Origin: an uncultured Clostridia bacterium
Lineage (GTDB): Bacteria > Bacillota > Clostridia > Oscillospirales > Ruminococcaceae
Assembly: GCA_947629785.1 (NCBI GenBank)
Contig: CANRFB010000001.1
Location: 124,001-188,000, forward strand
DNA length: 64,000 bases
Direction of reading: 5' to 3'
The notes below the pieces were generated by a model, which saw nothing but the letters and a program-made list of their open reading frames with translations, was not told the DNA's origin and did not search any database. Of the stretch, positions 26,780-34,864 are shown piece after piece. How positions within the stretch are numbered: the first letter of the stretch is position 1; each line of letters starts with the position of its first letter. Both the position numbers and the translations under genes were made by a program.

Positions 26780-26807
26780 AGCAAATGATATGCCCGCACA
26801 GGGACAT
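26754..26807 (-). CDS. 17-codon upstream ORF overlapping the EAL gene start
   Basis: ATG at 26807 follows GGGAGG at ideal spacing, and encodes MSLCGHIICYEKQEKEI before a TGA at 26756-26754. That stop lies 26 bp inside the EAL gene, which itself has no good ribosome site before its ATG at 26779. The simplest reading is translational coupling or start-site control. It is too short to be called a protein with confidence. Confidence 0.45.
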   Translation of the reverse strand: MSLCGHIICYEKQEKEI

Positions 26808-26883
26808 TTCCTCCCAACTGCCGATATTACGGTAATGAAGCTGCTTAAACCTTTAAGTTAACAGCACACAACTTCACATTACA

Positions 26884-26912
26884 ATTATACAATATATTTA
26901 TAAAAATATCAA
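26884..26912 (-). promoter_or_regulatory. Promoter of the EAL gene
   Basis: Minus-strand TTGATA and TATAAT with a 17-bp spacer; the predicted leader is about 100 nt and includes the short upstream ORF. Confidence 0.75.
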
Positions 26913-26992
26913 CAGGATTTTTAATTTTTGTATAATTGTTACAAACTTTATTAAATAAACTATACAATAAAACAATGTTTGACCTCCGAATC

Positions 26993-27021
26993 TTGAATAA
27001 TTCACAAAAAAATGGTACAAT
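26993..27021 (+). promoter_or_regulatory. Promoter of the PfkB-type kinase gene
   Basis: TTGAAT and TACAAT with a 17-bp spacer, 30 bp upstream of the ATG. Confidence 0.7.
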
Positions 27022-27051
27022 TATTTAAAAATCAAAGAAAGAGGCATTGAT

Positions 27052-27957
27052 ATGATATATACGTTTACGCTGAATCCGTCCATTGACTACACCGTCCGCC
27101 TTGAAAACTTCACCGCAGGCATTACCAACCGCACAACAAGCGAAGAATACTGCATCGGCGGAAAGGGTATAAACGTTTCCTGCATACTTTCCGAACTCGG
27201 CATAAAAAGCAAGGCTCTCGGTTTTACCGCGGGATTTACAGGAAAGGCTATCGAGGAAGAGCTTGCCGCAAAAGGCATTGACGCGGATTTCATAAGGCTG
27301 AAAGACGGCTTTTCAAGAATAAACATCAAGCTGCGCTCAAAGGAAGAAAGCGAGATAAACGGTCAGGGACCGAAAATCGGCAGTGAGGAATTTAACAGAC
27401 TTCTTGAAAAAACCGATTCCGTAACGGACGGCGACACCGTTGTTATAGCGGGAAGTATCCCAAGTTCCCTGCCTGACGATACATACGAAAAAATTCTTGA
27501 ACAGATTAGCAGAAAAGACGTCCGCATCGTCATAGACGCTTCGGGGAAACTGCTTATCAATTCCCTGAAATACAGACCGTTCCTGATAAAGCCAAACAAG
27601 CAGGAACTTTCGGAAATATTTCACACGGAGATCAGATCCGAGGCGGATATTGAAAAATACGCTTCCGAACTCCGAAAATCCGGCGCGGAAAACGTTATCG
27701 TTTCCCTTGGGGGAGACGGTGCAATTCTGTTTGACAAAACAGGAAAACAGCATCGGTCGGGCGTTCTGAAAGAAAAGGTAATAGGCACTGTTGGCGCGGG
27801 AGATTCCATGGTGGCAGGATTTATAGCAGGGTATGAAAAGACGGACGATTTTGCTTACGCTTTTAAATTGGGAACTGCCTGTGGAAACGCCACGGCGTTC
27901 TCCGACGGGCTTGCCAAAAAAGCAAAGATAGACGAGATATTCAATAAAATTAACTAA
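27052..27957 (+). CDS. PfkB-family hexose kinase, probably 1-phosphofructokinase
   Basis: 301 residues, the usual FruK/LacC length. The N-terminus (MIYTFTLNPSIDYTV), the GGKGINVSCILSELG substrate motif near residue 38 and the GAGDSMVAGFIAGY catalytic motif near 248 place it in the PfkB family near FruK and LacC. FruK phosphorylates fructose-1-phosphate; tagatose-6-phosphate kinase is the main alternative. No PTS or regulator gene is adjacent, so the substrate is unresolved. Start is supported by AAAGAGG upstream. Confidence 0.85.
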   Translation: MIYTFTLNPSIDYTVRLENFTAGITNRTTSEEYCIGGKGINVSCILSELGIKSKALGFTAGFTGKAIEEELAAKGIDADFIRLKDGFSRINIKLRSKEESEINGQGPKIGSEEFNRLLEKTDSVTDGDTVVIAGSIPSSLPDDTYEKILEQISRKDVRIVIDASGKLLINSLKYRPFLIKPNKQELSEIFHTEIRSEADIEKYASELRKSGAENVIVSLGGDGAILFDKTGKQHRSGVLKEKVIGTVGAGDSMVAGFIAGYEKTDDFAYAFKLGTACGNATAFSDGLAKKAKIDEIFNKIN

Positions 27958-27998
27958 CACCCCTTTATAATAAGAATAGAAATTTTAAAAAAAAGTGC

Positions 27999-28027
27999 TT
28001 GACAAAGAAAATTTTTCGTGATATAAT
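27999..28027 (+). promoter_or_regulatory. Consensus promoter of the ABC exporter operon
   Basis: TTGACA and TATAAT, both perfect, with a 17-bp spacer. Confidence 0.9.
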
Positions 28028-28059
28028 AACTTCATATTTATGGAAAGGAGGCGGCAAGT

Positions 28060-28212
28060 ATGTACGCAAAACTCAATAATATTCTTTATTTCATCTCATT
28101 GGTACGCAGAGCATTTTTCAGAACAAATAAACACCATAATAATGCTATTATTTCGGAGAATAATTTTCGGAAGAACACTTTGCCTGTCCGCCTTTGCTTT
28201 CTTAAAAGTTAA
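28060..28212 (+). CDS. 50-codon leader ORF of the ABC exporter operon
   Basis: The ATG at 28060 follows AAAGGAGGCGGCAAGT, the strongest ribosome site in this region. The product starts MYAKLNNILYFISLVRRAFF and is basic (RR, RK) with a C-terminal LPVRLCFLKS; it resembles no domain. It lies between a perfect promoter and an intrinsic terminator that precedes the exporter genes by 12 bp. This matches ribosome-mediated attenuation leaders such as Bacillus bmrB in front of bmrCD, where slowed translation by ribosome-targeting drugs relieves termination. TCCGC 28187-28191 near the ORF end can pair with GCGGA 28215-28219, and GGCGG next to the ribosome site can pair with CCGCC 28188-28192, so alternative folds exist. 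Function by analogy, not shown. Confidence 0.7.
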   Translation: MYAKLNNILYFISLVRRAFFRTNKHHNNAIISENNFRKNTLPVRLCFLKS

Positions 28213-28231
28213 CAGCGGATAATCTTGTCAC

Positions 28232-28266
28232 GGGCGTTTCTTTCGGGAAACGCCCTTTTTGTTTTT
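28232..28266 (+). terminator. Leader terminator of the ABC exporter operon
   Basis: GGGCGTTTC and GAAACGCCC form a 9-bp stem with a 6-nt loop, followed by TTTTTGTTTTT. Located between the leader ORF and the first exporter gene. Confidence 0.88.
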
Positions 28267-28277
28267 CAGGAGGTTTT

Positions 28278-30170
28278 ATGTTATTTCAGAAAAAGAAAAA
28301 AGAAGAAAATACCGATGAATTCCACAAGGACTACGGCACATTAAGCAACTGCCGCTTCGTTCTCGGAAAAGTGGCAAAATACCGCAGGTCGGCGATATTT
28401 TTCATAATAACGAGCGCGGTGGCAGGTGCGGCACTGTCCTATCTCTGGAGCTTTATCGGAAAACTTGTCATTGACATGATAGAACGTCAGGCAAGCGGCG
28501 AGGGAAACATTCTGCCGCTTTTGTATCTGACTCTGGGAACTTCCGCAGCGGGATTTTTCCTGATGTGGCTCAACAATTTTTCCAACCTTAAAACAAATCT
28601 CGGATTTCAGCATACCAGAAGAATGATAGTCCTTGAACGCCTGCAAAAGGTCATGGACATGGAATACGAAAGCCTTGAAACTCCCGAAATGCTCGACCGT
28701 CTGCAAAAGGCAAAGCGGGCAAGCAGCAACGAGTGGCAGGGCGTTCAGGGAATGATGACGTACATTCAGAATATGCTTTTGCAGTTTACCTCGGTAATTA
28801 CGGCAATTGCTATAATGAGTACCTTTGACCCGCGGATAATCCTTGTTATTTTCGTACTGAGCGGTGTGCAGTTCATATTCTTTGAATACATACGCCGCAA
28901 GGACAAAAAGGAAATGTGGGACGCCATGGCTCCCCACTGGCGGAAATTAGGCTACATGGAGGACGTTACCACAAATTTCGCCTTTGCAAAGGATATACGG
29001 CTTTTCAGTATGAAAAATTTCCTGTCTGCCAAACAGCACGAAGTAAACGCCATCGAACTTGAACACTGGAAAAAGTCCCGACAGTACTGGATATACAACA
29101 CAATTTTCACTCACGGCATAACCCTTGCAAGGGATATAATTACAGTTCTATGGCTTATAAACGGCGTCATTTCGGACGGAATGTCCATAGGCGATTTCAC
29201 GCTTTATTTTGCAAGCGCAAATACATTTTCAGGTGCTGTCGGAAATATTCTTGCCGCGTTTATGGGTATCCGTGAACGTTCCGCTCACACCGATGATTTC
29301 CGCAGTTTTATGGATATTCCAACGGGCAAAAAAGGCGGCAAACCCGTTCCCAAAACCGACAAATATACTTTTGTTTTCGAGAATGTTTCTTTTAAATATA
29401 AGGGTCAGGAAACTTACGCTCTTAAAAATGTAAATTTAACGCTTTCCGCAGGGGAAAAACTTGCGGTAGTGGGCTTGAACGGCGCAGGAAAAACAACATT
29501 TATAAAACTTCTCCTGCGGCTTTATGATGTTACCGAGGGCAGAATTTTAATGAACGGCACTGACATTCGCGAATTTGACCGTGAGGAATATTTCCGCCTG
29601 TTCTCCCCTGCTTTTCAGGACGTGGTAATGTTTGCCCAGACAATGTCGGAGAATGTTTCCATGTCCCCCGCGGAAAAGACCGACAGGGCATTTGCGGAAA
29701 AATGCCTTGCCTACGCGGGACTTTCGGAAAAGGTAGATTCCCTTGAAAAAGGCACTGACACGCAGATTCTGAAAGTTCTTTACGACGACGGAATAGACCT
29801 TTCGGGCGGCGAAAAACAAAAACTTGCACTTGCAAGAGCGTTGTATAAAAATGCGCCTATAATTGTTCTTGACGAACCCACTGCCGCACTTGACGCACTT
29901 GCGGAATACCGTCTTTACCGCAGTTTCAACGATATGGTGGGAAACAAAACGGCAGTGTATATTTCCCACAGGCTGTCGTCAACGCGCTTCTGCGACAGAG
30001 TGGCAATGTTCAAAGCGGGAGAAATGGTTGAAACGGGAACGCACGATGAACTTATGGCGCTTGGCGGAGCATATTCCGAAATGTTCAATGTTCAGGCGCA
30101 GTATTATGTTGAGGACAAAGATATATTCGACATTCCCGAAAATAGTGAGGTGATGAACGATGTCGGATAA
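28278..30170 (+). CDS. ABC exporter half-transporter, subunit 1 (multidrug type)
   Basis: 630 residues: an N-terminal six-helix TM domain (about 30-340, for example AIFFIITSAVAGAALSYLW) and a C-terminal nucleotide-binding domain. Walker A is GLNGAGKTTFIK, the signature is LSGGEKQKLALARALYKN, Walker B is IIVLDEPTAALD and the H-loop is YISHRLSS. Both catalytic Glu and His are present. Start has AGGAGG upstream. It overlaps the second subunit by 11 bp, so the two probably form a heterodimer like BmrCD or LmrCD. The attenuator-type leader supports an antibiotic-responsive exporter, but a peptide exporter is possible. Confidence 0.9.
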   Translation: MLFQKKKKEENTDEFHKDYGTLSNCRFVLGKVAKYRRSAIFFIITSAVAGAALSYLWSFIGKLVIDMIERQASGEGNILPLLYLTLGTSAAGFFLMWLNNFSNLKTNLGFQHTRRMIVLERLQKVMDMEYESLETPEMLDRLQKAKRASSNEWQGVQGMMTYIQNMLLQFTSVITAIAIMSTFDPRIILVIFVLSGVQFIFFEYIRRKDKKEMWDAMAPHWRKLGYMEDVTTNFAFAKDIRLFSMKNFLSAKQHEVNAIELEHWKKSRQYWIYNTIFTHGITLARDIITVLWLINGVISDGMSIGDFTLYFASANTFSGAVGNILAAFMGIRERSAHTDDFRSFMDIPTGKKGGKPVPKTDKYTFVFENVSFKYKGQETYALKNVNLTLSAGEKLAVVGLNGAGKTTFIKLLLRLYDVTEGRILMNGTDIREFDREEYFRLFSPAFQDVVMFAQTMSENVSMSPAEKTDRAFAEKCLAYAGLSEKVDSLEKGTDTQILKVLYDDGIDLSGGEKQKLALARALYKNAPIIVLDEPTAALDALAEYRLYRSFNDMVGNKTAVYISHRLSSTRFCDRVAMFKAGEMVETGTHDELMALGGAYSEMFNVQAQYYVEDKDIFDIPENSEVMNDVG

Positions 30171-31950
30171 AGCAAAAGAACGCTCTCTTGCATTTCGTGC
30201 ATTAAAGCACTGCATGGGTGAAATATGGCAGAACAAGAAAATTTATTTTGTATTTTCCGCGCTGAATGTTGTTTTCTCCGCGCTTCAGCCATTTGCAAAT
30301 ATCCTGCTTATGCCTGTGCTTATAGATACTCTAATAAATGACAGAGACTTCAAAAAAGCCGCGGTTATCGGCGCAGTAATGGTCATTTCGGGCGTTTTAC
30401 TAAGCTGTCTTGCAAGCTGTATGACCATTCATCTGGAAAAATACGCAGACTATTTTCTTAATATGGAAGGCGAGCAGGCTTCGCGGCTTTGCATGGAAAT
30501 TGATTTCACTTTAACAGAGGACAAAGACGCTCTCGATCAGATACAGAAAGCCCGCGAGGGAATAAACTGGTCAGGCGGCGCGCACGAAATTGCAAAAGGA
30601 TTCTTTACAATACTTTCAAATGCCATAAGGCTTTTAGGAGTAATTACGGTGATAATTTTCGCCGCGCCGGTACTGCTTGCGGTAATAGCCGTTCTCCTTG
30701 CAGTCTCCGCAATTTTAAACAACAAGAAAAACAAGATAGATATAAAATATTTCAAAGAACTTGCAAAGATAAACCGCGTTTACAATTACATAGAGCGGGA
30801 ACTGGATCAGTTCAGATTTGCAAAAGACATACGCCTTTACGATGCCGCCGATATGATGATGACAAACGCAAGAAATAATTATGAACGTCTGCGTCAGAAT
30901 CAGGAGAAAACAAGTTATGAAAAATATTCTCTTGATATTGCAGACGCGGGAGCGAATTCCCTCCGCGATTTTGCAACATATTTTTATCTCGGAATTCTTG
31001 CAATTACGGGTAAAATTACCGTGGGAACATTTTCACAGCTTATAAGCGCAGCGGGAACGTTAAGTTCATCAATTCAGGCGATAATTTTAGGAGTTCAGGA
31101 CATTGTAAAACGCAGCGGCTATATGTGCGAATTTATTAAATTCATGGAATATCCTCCCGCCCTCGAAAAGGGAAACAGGAAAATTTCAGAACCGGAAAAC
31201 GGTCACGAAATCGAATTCCGCAATGTTACGTTTTCCTATCCGCATACAAATGTGCAAGTTCTGAAGAATGTTTCCATAAAATTAAAAAGCGGAGAAAAGC
31301 TTTCGGTAGTGGGCTTGAACGGCGCAGGAAAAACAACATTCATAAAACTTTTATGCCGTCTTTACGATGTTGACAGCGGAGAAATTCTCCTTGACGGAGT
31401 AAATATCCGCGAATACGATTATGAAGAATATATGCGGCTTTTCTCGGTGGTATTTCAGGATTTCATGCTTCTTGCATTTTCCGCTAAAGATAATATTCTT
31501 CTCGGAAAAAATGATGATCCCGACACGTTGGACGTGCTTTTCAGAAAGACGGGTATTCTGGACAAAATAAATTCGCTTCCCAAAGGCAAAGACACCATGA
31601 TGTTCAAGATGTTCGACAAAGAGGGCGTGGAACTTTCGGGCGGTGAACAGCAGAAACTTGCAATTGCCCGCGCTCTTTACAAGAACGCGCCTGTTGTAAT
31701 TCTTGACGAACCCACAGCGGCTCTCGATCCCGTTGCGGAATATGAAATTTACCGTCAGTTCAACGACCTTGTTCACGGAAAAACAGCGGTATATATTTCC
31801 CACAGATTATCTTCCTGCAAATTCTGCGACCATATTGCGGTATTTTCCGAGGGGACTATAAAAGAGTACGGCACACATGACGAACTTGTCCGCAGGCAGG
31901 ACGGAATTTACGCCGAAATGTTCAGAGCGCAGGCGCAGTATTATATTTAA
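30160..31950 (+). CDS. ABC exporter half-transporter, subunit 2 (multidrug type)
   Basis: 596 residues with the same plan as subunit 1. A TM domain (about 20-325) is followed by Walker A GLNGAGKTTFIK, signature LSGGEQQKLAIARALYKN, Walker B VVILDEPTAALD and H-loop YISHRLSS. The two ATPase domains are very similar, even at DNA level around Walker A (29470-29505 and 31312-31347), indicating an old gene duplication. Neither copy shows the degenerate ATP site common in heterodimeric exporters. Confidence 0.9.
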   Translation: MSDKAKERSLAFRALKHCMGEIWQNKKIYFVFSALNVVFSALQPFANILLMPVLIDTLINDRDFKKAAVIGAVMVISGVLLSCLASCMTIHLEKYADYFLNMEGEQASRLCMEIDFTLTEDKDALDQIQKAREGINWSGGAHEIAKGFFTILSNAIRLLGVITVIIFAAPVLLAVIAVLLAVSAILNNKKNKIDIKYFKELAKINRVYNYIERELDQFRFAKDIRLYDAADMMMTNARNNYERLRQNQEKTSYEKYSLDIADAGANSLRDFATYFYLGILAITGKITVGTFSQLISAAGTLSSSIQAIILGVQDIVKRSGYMCEFIKFMEYPPALEKGNRKISEPENGHEIEFRNVTFSYPHTNVQVLKNVSIKLKSGEKLSVVGLNGAGKTTFIKLLCRLYDVDSGEILLDGVNIREYDYEEYMRLFSVVFQDFMLLAFSAKDNILLGKNDDPDTLDVLFRKTGILDKINSLPKGKDTMMFKMFDKEGVELSGGEQQKLAIARALYKNAPVVILDEPTAALDPVAEYEIYRQFNDLVHGKTAVYISHRLSSCKFCDHIAVFSEGTIKEYGTHDELVRRQDGIYAEMFRAQAQYYI

Positions 31951-31993
31951 GAATTTTAAAAATTACAATTCGGTTACAGATAATACAAATCAA

Positions 31994-32022
31994 TTGACAC
32001 GGGAAAACGAATATGCTATAAT
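31994..32022 (+). promoter_or_regulatory. Promoter of the lipoprotein gene
   Basis: TTGACA and TATAAT with a 17-bp spacer, 40 bp before the ATG. Confidence 0.88.
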
Positions 32023-32062
32023 TAACATTAATTATTAAAAATTCTTTTTGGGGGAAAATTTT

Positions 32063-32824
32063 ATGAAACGCATATTTACCGCTTTGACAGCAATTTCAGC
32101 CGTAATGCTTTCCGCCTGCGTGACAAATACGGGAAACGCAGCAGAAACTTCCGATACCGGATATGCCGTGACTTCGGAATATTCTGAACCTGCGGAAGAA
32201 ACTTTTGCCGAACGCGAGACAATTATAAAAGGTTTTGAGGACGATTATGTTCCCGAAACAGCCCCCGCCGAGGAAACCGCCGCTTTCGGGATTTACGAAG
32301 ATGTTCTTCTTGGAAACAAGCAGTTTTTATACGTTTCGGGAAACGGCACGGAAGCGGTGAATATTACGGACGTTCCGAAAATATTTGACCCCGATGACGA
32401 ATACATGAAAATATGGGATATTTCTTCCGCAGACCTTGACAATGACAGTTCGCCCGAAGCAATAATGTCCGTATTCGGAGTTTCGGGAGACACCGGCGGT
32501 AAACTGATACTTCACGGCATGAACGGAGAAATTTACGGTTACAGAACAGACAGCAGAACATTAATTGATCTGAAAACCGACGGAACATTCAGCTATTCTG
32601 CGCCGATTGCCGTTAATGAAACAGGCATCGCATTTATAAAAGAATTTTCCGAAAACGGGTATACCACCGAAAATATCGCATATTCTGACGGAGAAACATT
32701 TTATATTGAAAATACCCCCGTCACCGAAGAAGAATACAATACCGCTATTTCCGAACAAAACGGCAAACTGGGTGCCGCGGTGTATGATCTTACCGAAGAA
32801 AATATCCGCGCATTATCCGAATAA
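32063..32824 (+). CDS. Predicted lipoprotein of unknown function
   Basis: 253 residues from the ATG at 32063. The lipoprotein signal is MKRIFTALTAISAVMLSAC, with lipobox LSAC at residues 16-19. A Thr/Glu-rich linker (about 25-75) follows, then a domain with DLDNDSSPEAIMSVFG near residue 130, which resembles FG-GAP/VCBS-like calcium-binding loops. Monocistronic, with its own promoter and terminator. Confidence 0.75.
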   Translation: MKRIFTALTAISAVMLSACVTNTGNAAETSDTGYAVTSEYSEPAEETFAERETIIKGFEDDYVPETAPAEETAAFGIYEDVLLGNKQFLYVSGNGTEAVNITDVPKIFDPDDEYMKIWDISSADLDNDSSPEAIMSVFGVSGDTGGKLILHGMNGEIYGYRTDSRTLIDLKTDGTFSYSAPIAVNETGIAFIKEFSENGYTTENIAYSDGETFYIENTPVTEEEYNTAISEQNGKLGAAVYDLTEENIRALSE

Positions 32825-32835
32825 TTTAAAAAAAT

Positions 32836-32871
32836 CAACACCGCACAAAAGTCATTATTTGTGCGGTGTTG
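32836..32871. terminator. Bidirectional terminator
   Basis: CAACACCGCACAAA pairs perfectly with TTTGTGCGGTGTTG (14 bp) between convergent genes. Confidence 0.8.
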
Positions 32872-32897
32872 TTGTAATATATTTTTTAAATCAAAAA

Positions 32898-34157
32898 TTA
32901 CTCATACCTTAATGCTTCAATCGGGTCAAGTTTTGCCGCGCGGTTTGCAGGATAATATCCGAAAAATACACCGATCGCCATTGAAAATGTCACCGCAAGC
33001 ACTATAGAACCCACAGAGGGAGACGCCATGGTCCCGATTATAACTCCCGCGATATTTCCCAGAAGTATTCCGAGAATTATCCCTATCGCTCCGCCTATAA
33101 GACAGATTATCACCGATTCTATTATGAACTGGCTCCGTATCGCTCCGTTGGGCGCGCCTAATGCCTTGCGGACGCCTATTTCGCGTGTCCTTTCCGTTAC
33201 CGAAACAAGCATTATATTCATAACGCCTATTCCGCCTACAAGCAGGGAAATTCCCGCAATTACCGAAATTACCGTGGAGATTATGCCCATAACTTCGCTC
33301 ATCATGGACATCTGGGATTCTCCCGTCTGGTACCATACTTCTATGCTGTCGTTGTCGCGGTACCACCGGTTATTTATGTAATCCCTTACGCTTGACGCAA
33401 ATTTCTCCGCATTGACTCCGTTATTTATATTTACATAAAAATAGAAAAATGACGATTCGTTTACGCCTTCCATTTTGGCAAGAGTTGTATAGGGAATATA
33501 TACTTCGTTGTTCCAGTCCTCCCCCATCATATTTACCATTGCGCTCATAAGACCGTTGAGTTTGTATTCATAAACGCCCACAACGGTAAAATCATATCCC
33601 GTACCCATACAGTTGAAAGATAATGTTTTTCCAAGCGCCTCTCGGGGGCTTCCGTAAAGCTTGTTCGCCTGCTTGTCGCTGATAACGCAGACGCTTCCCC
33701 GCTTGTCAAGGTCTTTTTCGGAAATATATCTGCCCGCAACTACTTCCGTCATGGACTGACGTATATAACCGGGATTAACACCGTAAACCACCAAGTCAAG
33801 ATCTTCCCTCCGGAATCGCATTGACGCGCTTTCCGAACCGTTAGAGATCGAAACCACATCAATATCATCGGCAAACCGCTCATTCACGCTTTCTACCATT
33901 TCTTCCGTAATAAGATCCTCATTCATATAATAATTGCGGACGGCGTCTCTTTTCATGGTTATCTGAAATCCCACAAGATTTGAACCGCCTTGGGAATTAA
34001 AAATATCCATTACGCTGTTTTCCATGATATTTCCCATGGTGGCTATCATAATTACCGAACTTATTCCGATGATTATTCCCAGCATTGTGAGAACGGCGCG
34101 CATTTTGTTTGCTTTCAGAGAAGCCAGCGCAAGCTTGATATTTTCGCCTAAATTCAT
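32898..34157 (-). CDS. MacB/FtsX-type ABC transporter permease
   Basis: 419 residues. An N-terminal TM helix (AVLTMLGIIIGISSVIMIATMG) is followed by a large extracytoplasmic MacB periplasmic-core domain (about 45-290). Three C-terminal TM helices form the FtsX domain, with ERTREIGVRKALGA between the first two. It starts with an ATGA overlap with the ATPase gene. Works with the adaptor and ATPase as a tripartite-like efflux or envelope-stress system, here in a Gram-positive setting. Substrate unknown. Confidence 0.9.
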   Translation of the reverse strand: MNLGENIKLALASLKANKMRAVLTMLGIIIGISSVIMIATMGNIMENSVMDIFNSQGGSNLVGFQITMKRDAVRNYYMNEDLITEEMVESVNERFADDIDVVSISNGSESASMRFRREDLDLVVYGVNPGYIRQSMTEVVAGRYISEKDLDKRGSVCVISDKQANKLYGSPREALGKTLSFNCMGTGYDFTVVGVYEYKLNGLMSAMVNMMGEDWNNEVYIPYTTLAKMEGVNESSFFYFYVNINNGVNAEKFASSVRDYINNRWYRDNDSIEVWYQTGESQMSMMSEVMGIISTVISVIAGISLLVGGIGVMNIMLVSVTERTREIGVRKALGAPNGAIRSQFIIESVIICLIGGAIGIILGILLGNIAGVIIGTMASPSVGSIVLAVTFSMAIGVFFGYYPANRAAKLDPIEALRYE

Positions 34158-34864
34158 TCCGCTGCCGCCTCCTCTGAAATTATCCTGTCACCCACGATAT
34201 TTCCGTCCGAAAGCGTGATTATCCTGTCAGTCTCCTCCGCAAGTTCGGGGTTGTGGGTTATAAGAACAATGGTTTTCCCCTGCTCTTTATGAAGCTTGTG
34301 GAAAATATCCATTACCAGCCGTCCCGTTTTGGAATCCAGCGCACCTGTCGGTTCGTCCGCAAGAATTATGGCAGGGTCGTTTGCCATGGCTCGGGCAATT
34401 GCGATACGCTGTTTCTGTCCGCCTGAAAGTTCATTGGGCATATGCGAGGAACGGTCGGACATCTCCACCAATTCCAGAAGTTCCTTTGCCCGCTTCGTCC
34501 GCTCCTTGGAACGCACTCCCGCGTACAGCATGGGAAGTTCCACATTCTTCATGGCTGAAGTTCTTGCTATCAGATTGAAAGTCTGGAAAACAAATCCTAT
34601 CTTCTTGTTTCGTATCCCCGAAAGTTCAGAATCGTCCTGCTTTGACATATCTATCCCGTCAAGAATGTACTTTCCCGCGGTCTGCCTGTCCAGCGCGCCG
34701 ATAATGTTCATCAACGTGGATTTTCCCGAACCTGACGCGCCCACAATGGAAACGAACTGCCCCTTGGGAACTTCTATATCAAGCCCGTGAAGAATTTCCA
34801 GTTCATTGGGCGTGCCTATGTAAAAGCTTTTGACAATACCGTTCATGGAAATAATAGGGCTCAT
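34154..34864 (-). CDS. MacB/LolD-type ABC transporter ATP-binding protein
   Basis: 236 residues. Walker A GASGSGKSTLMN, Q-loop FQTFNLI, signature LSGGQKQRIAIARAMA, Walker B IILADEPTGALDSKT and LITHNPELAEETDR are all intact. The DEPTGALD form is typical of the MacB/LolD/FtsE group. It overlaps its neighbours by 4 bp on both sides, showing a single tight operon with the adaptor upstream and the permease downstream. Confidence 0.93.
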   Translation of the reverse strand: MSPIISMNGIVKSFYIGTPNELEILHGLDIEVPKGQFVSIVGASGSGKSTLMNIIGALDRQTAGKYILDGIDMSKQDDSELSGIRNKKIGFVFQTFNLIARTSAMKNVELPMLYAGVRSKERTKRAKELLELVEMSDRSSHMPNELSGGQKQRIAIARAMANDPAIILADEPTGALDSKTGRLVMDIFHKLHKEQGKTIVLITHNPELAEETDRIITLSDGNIVGDRIISEEAAAE

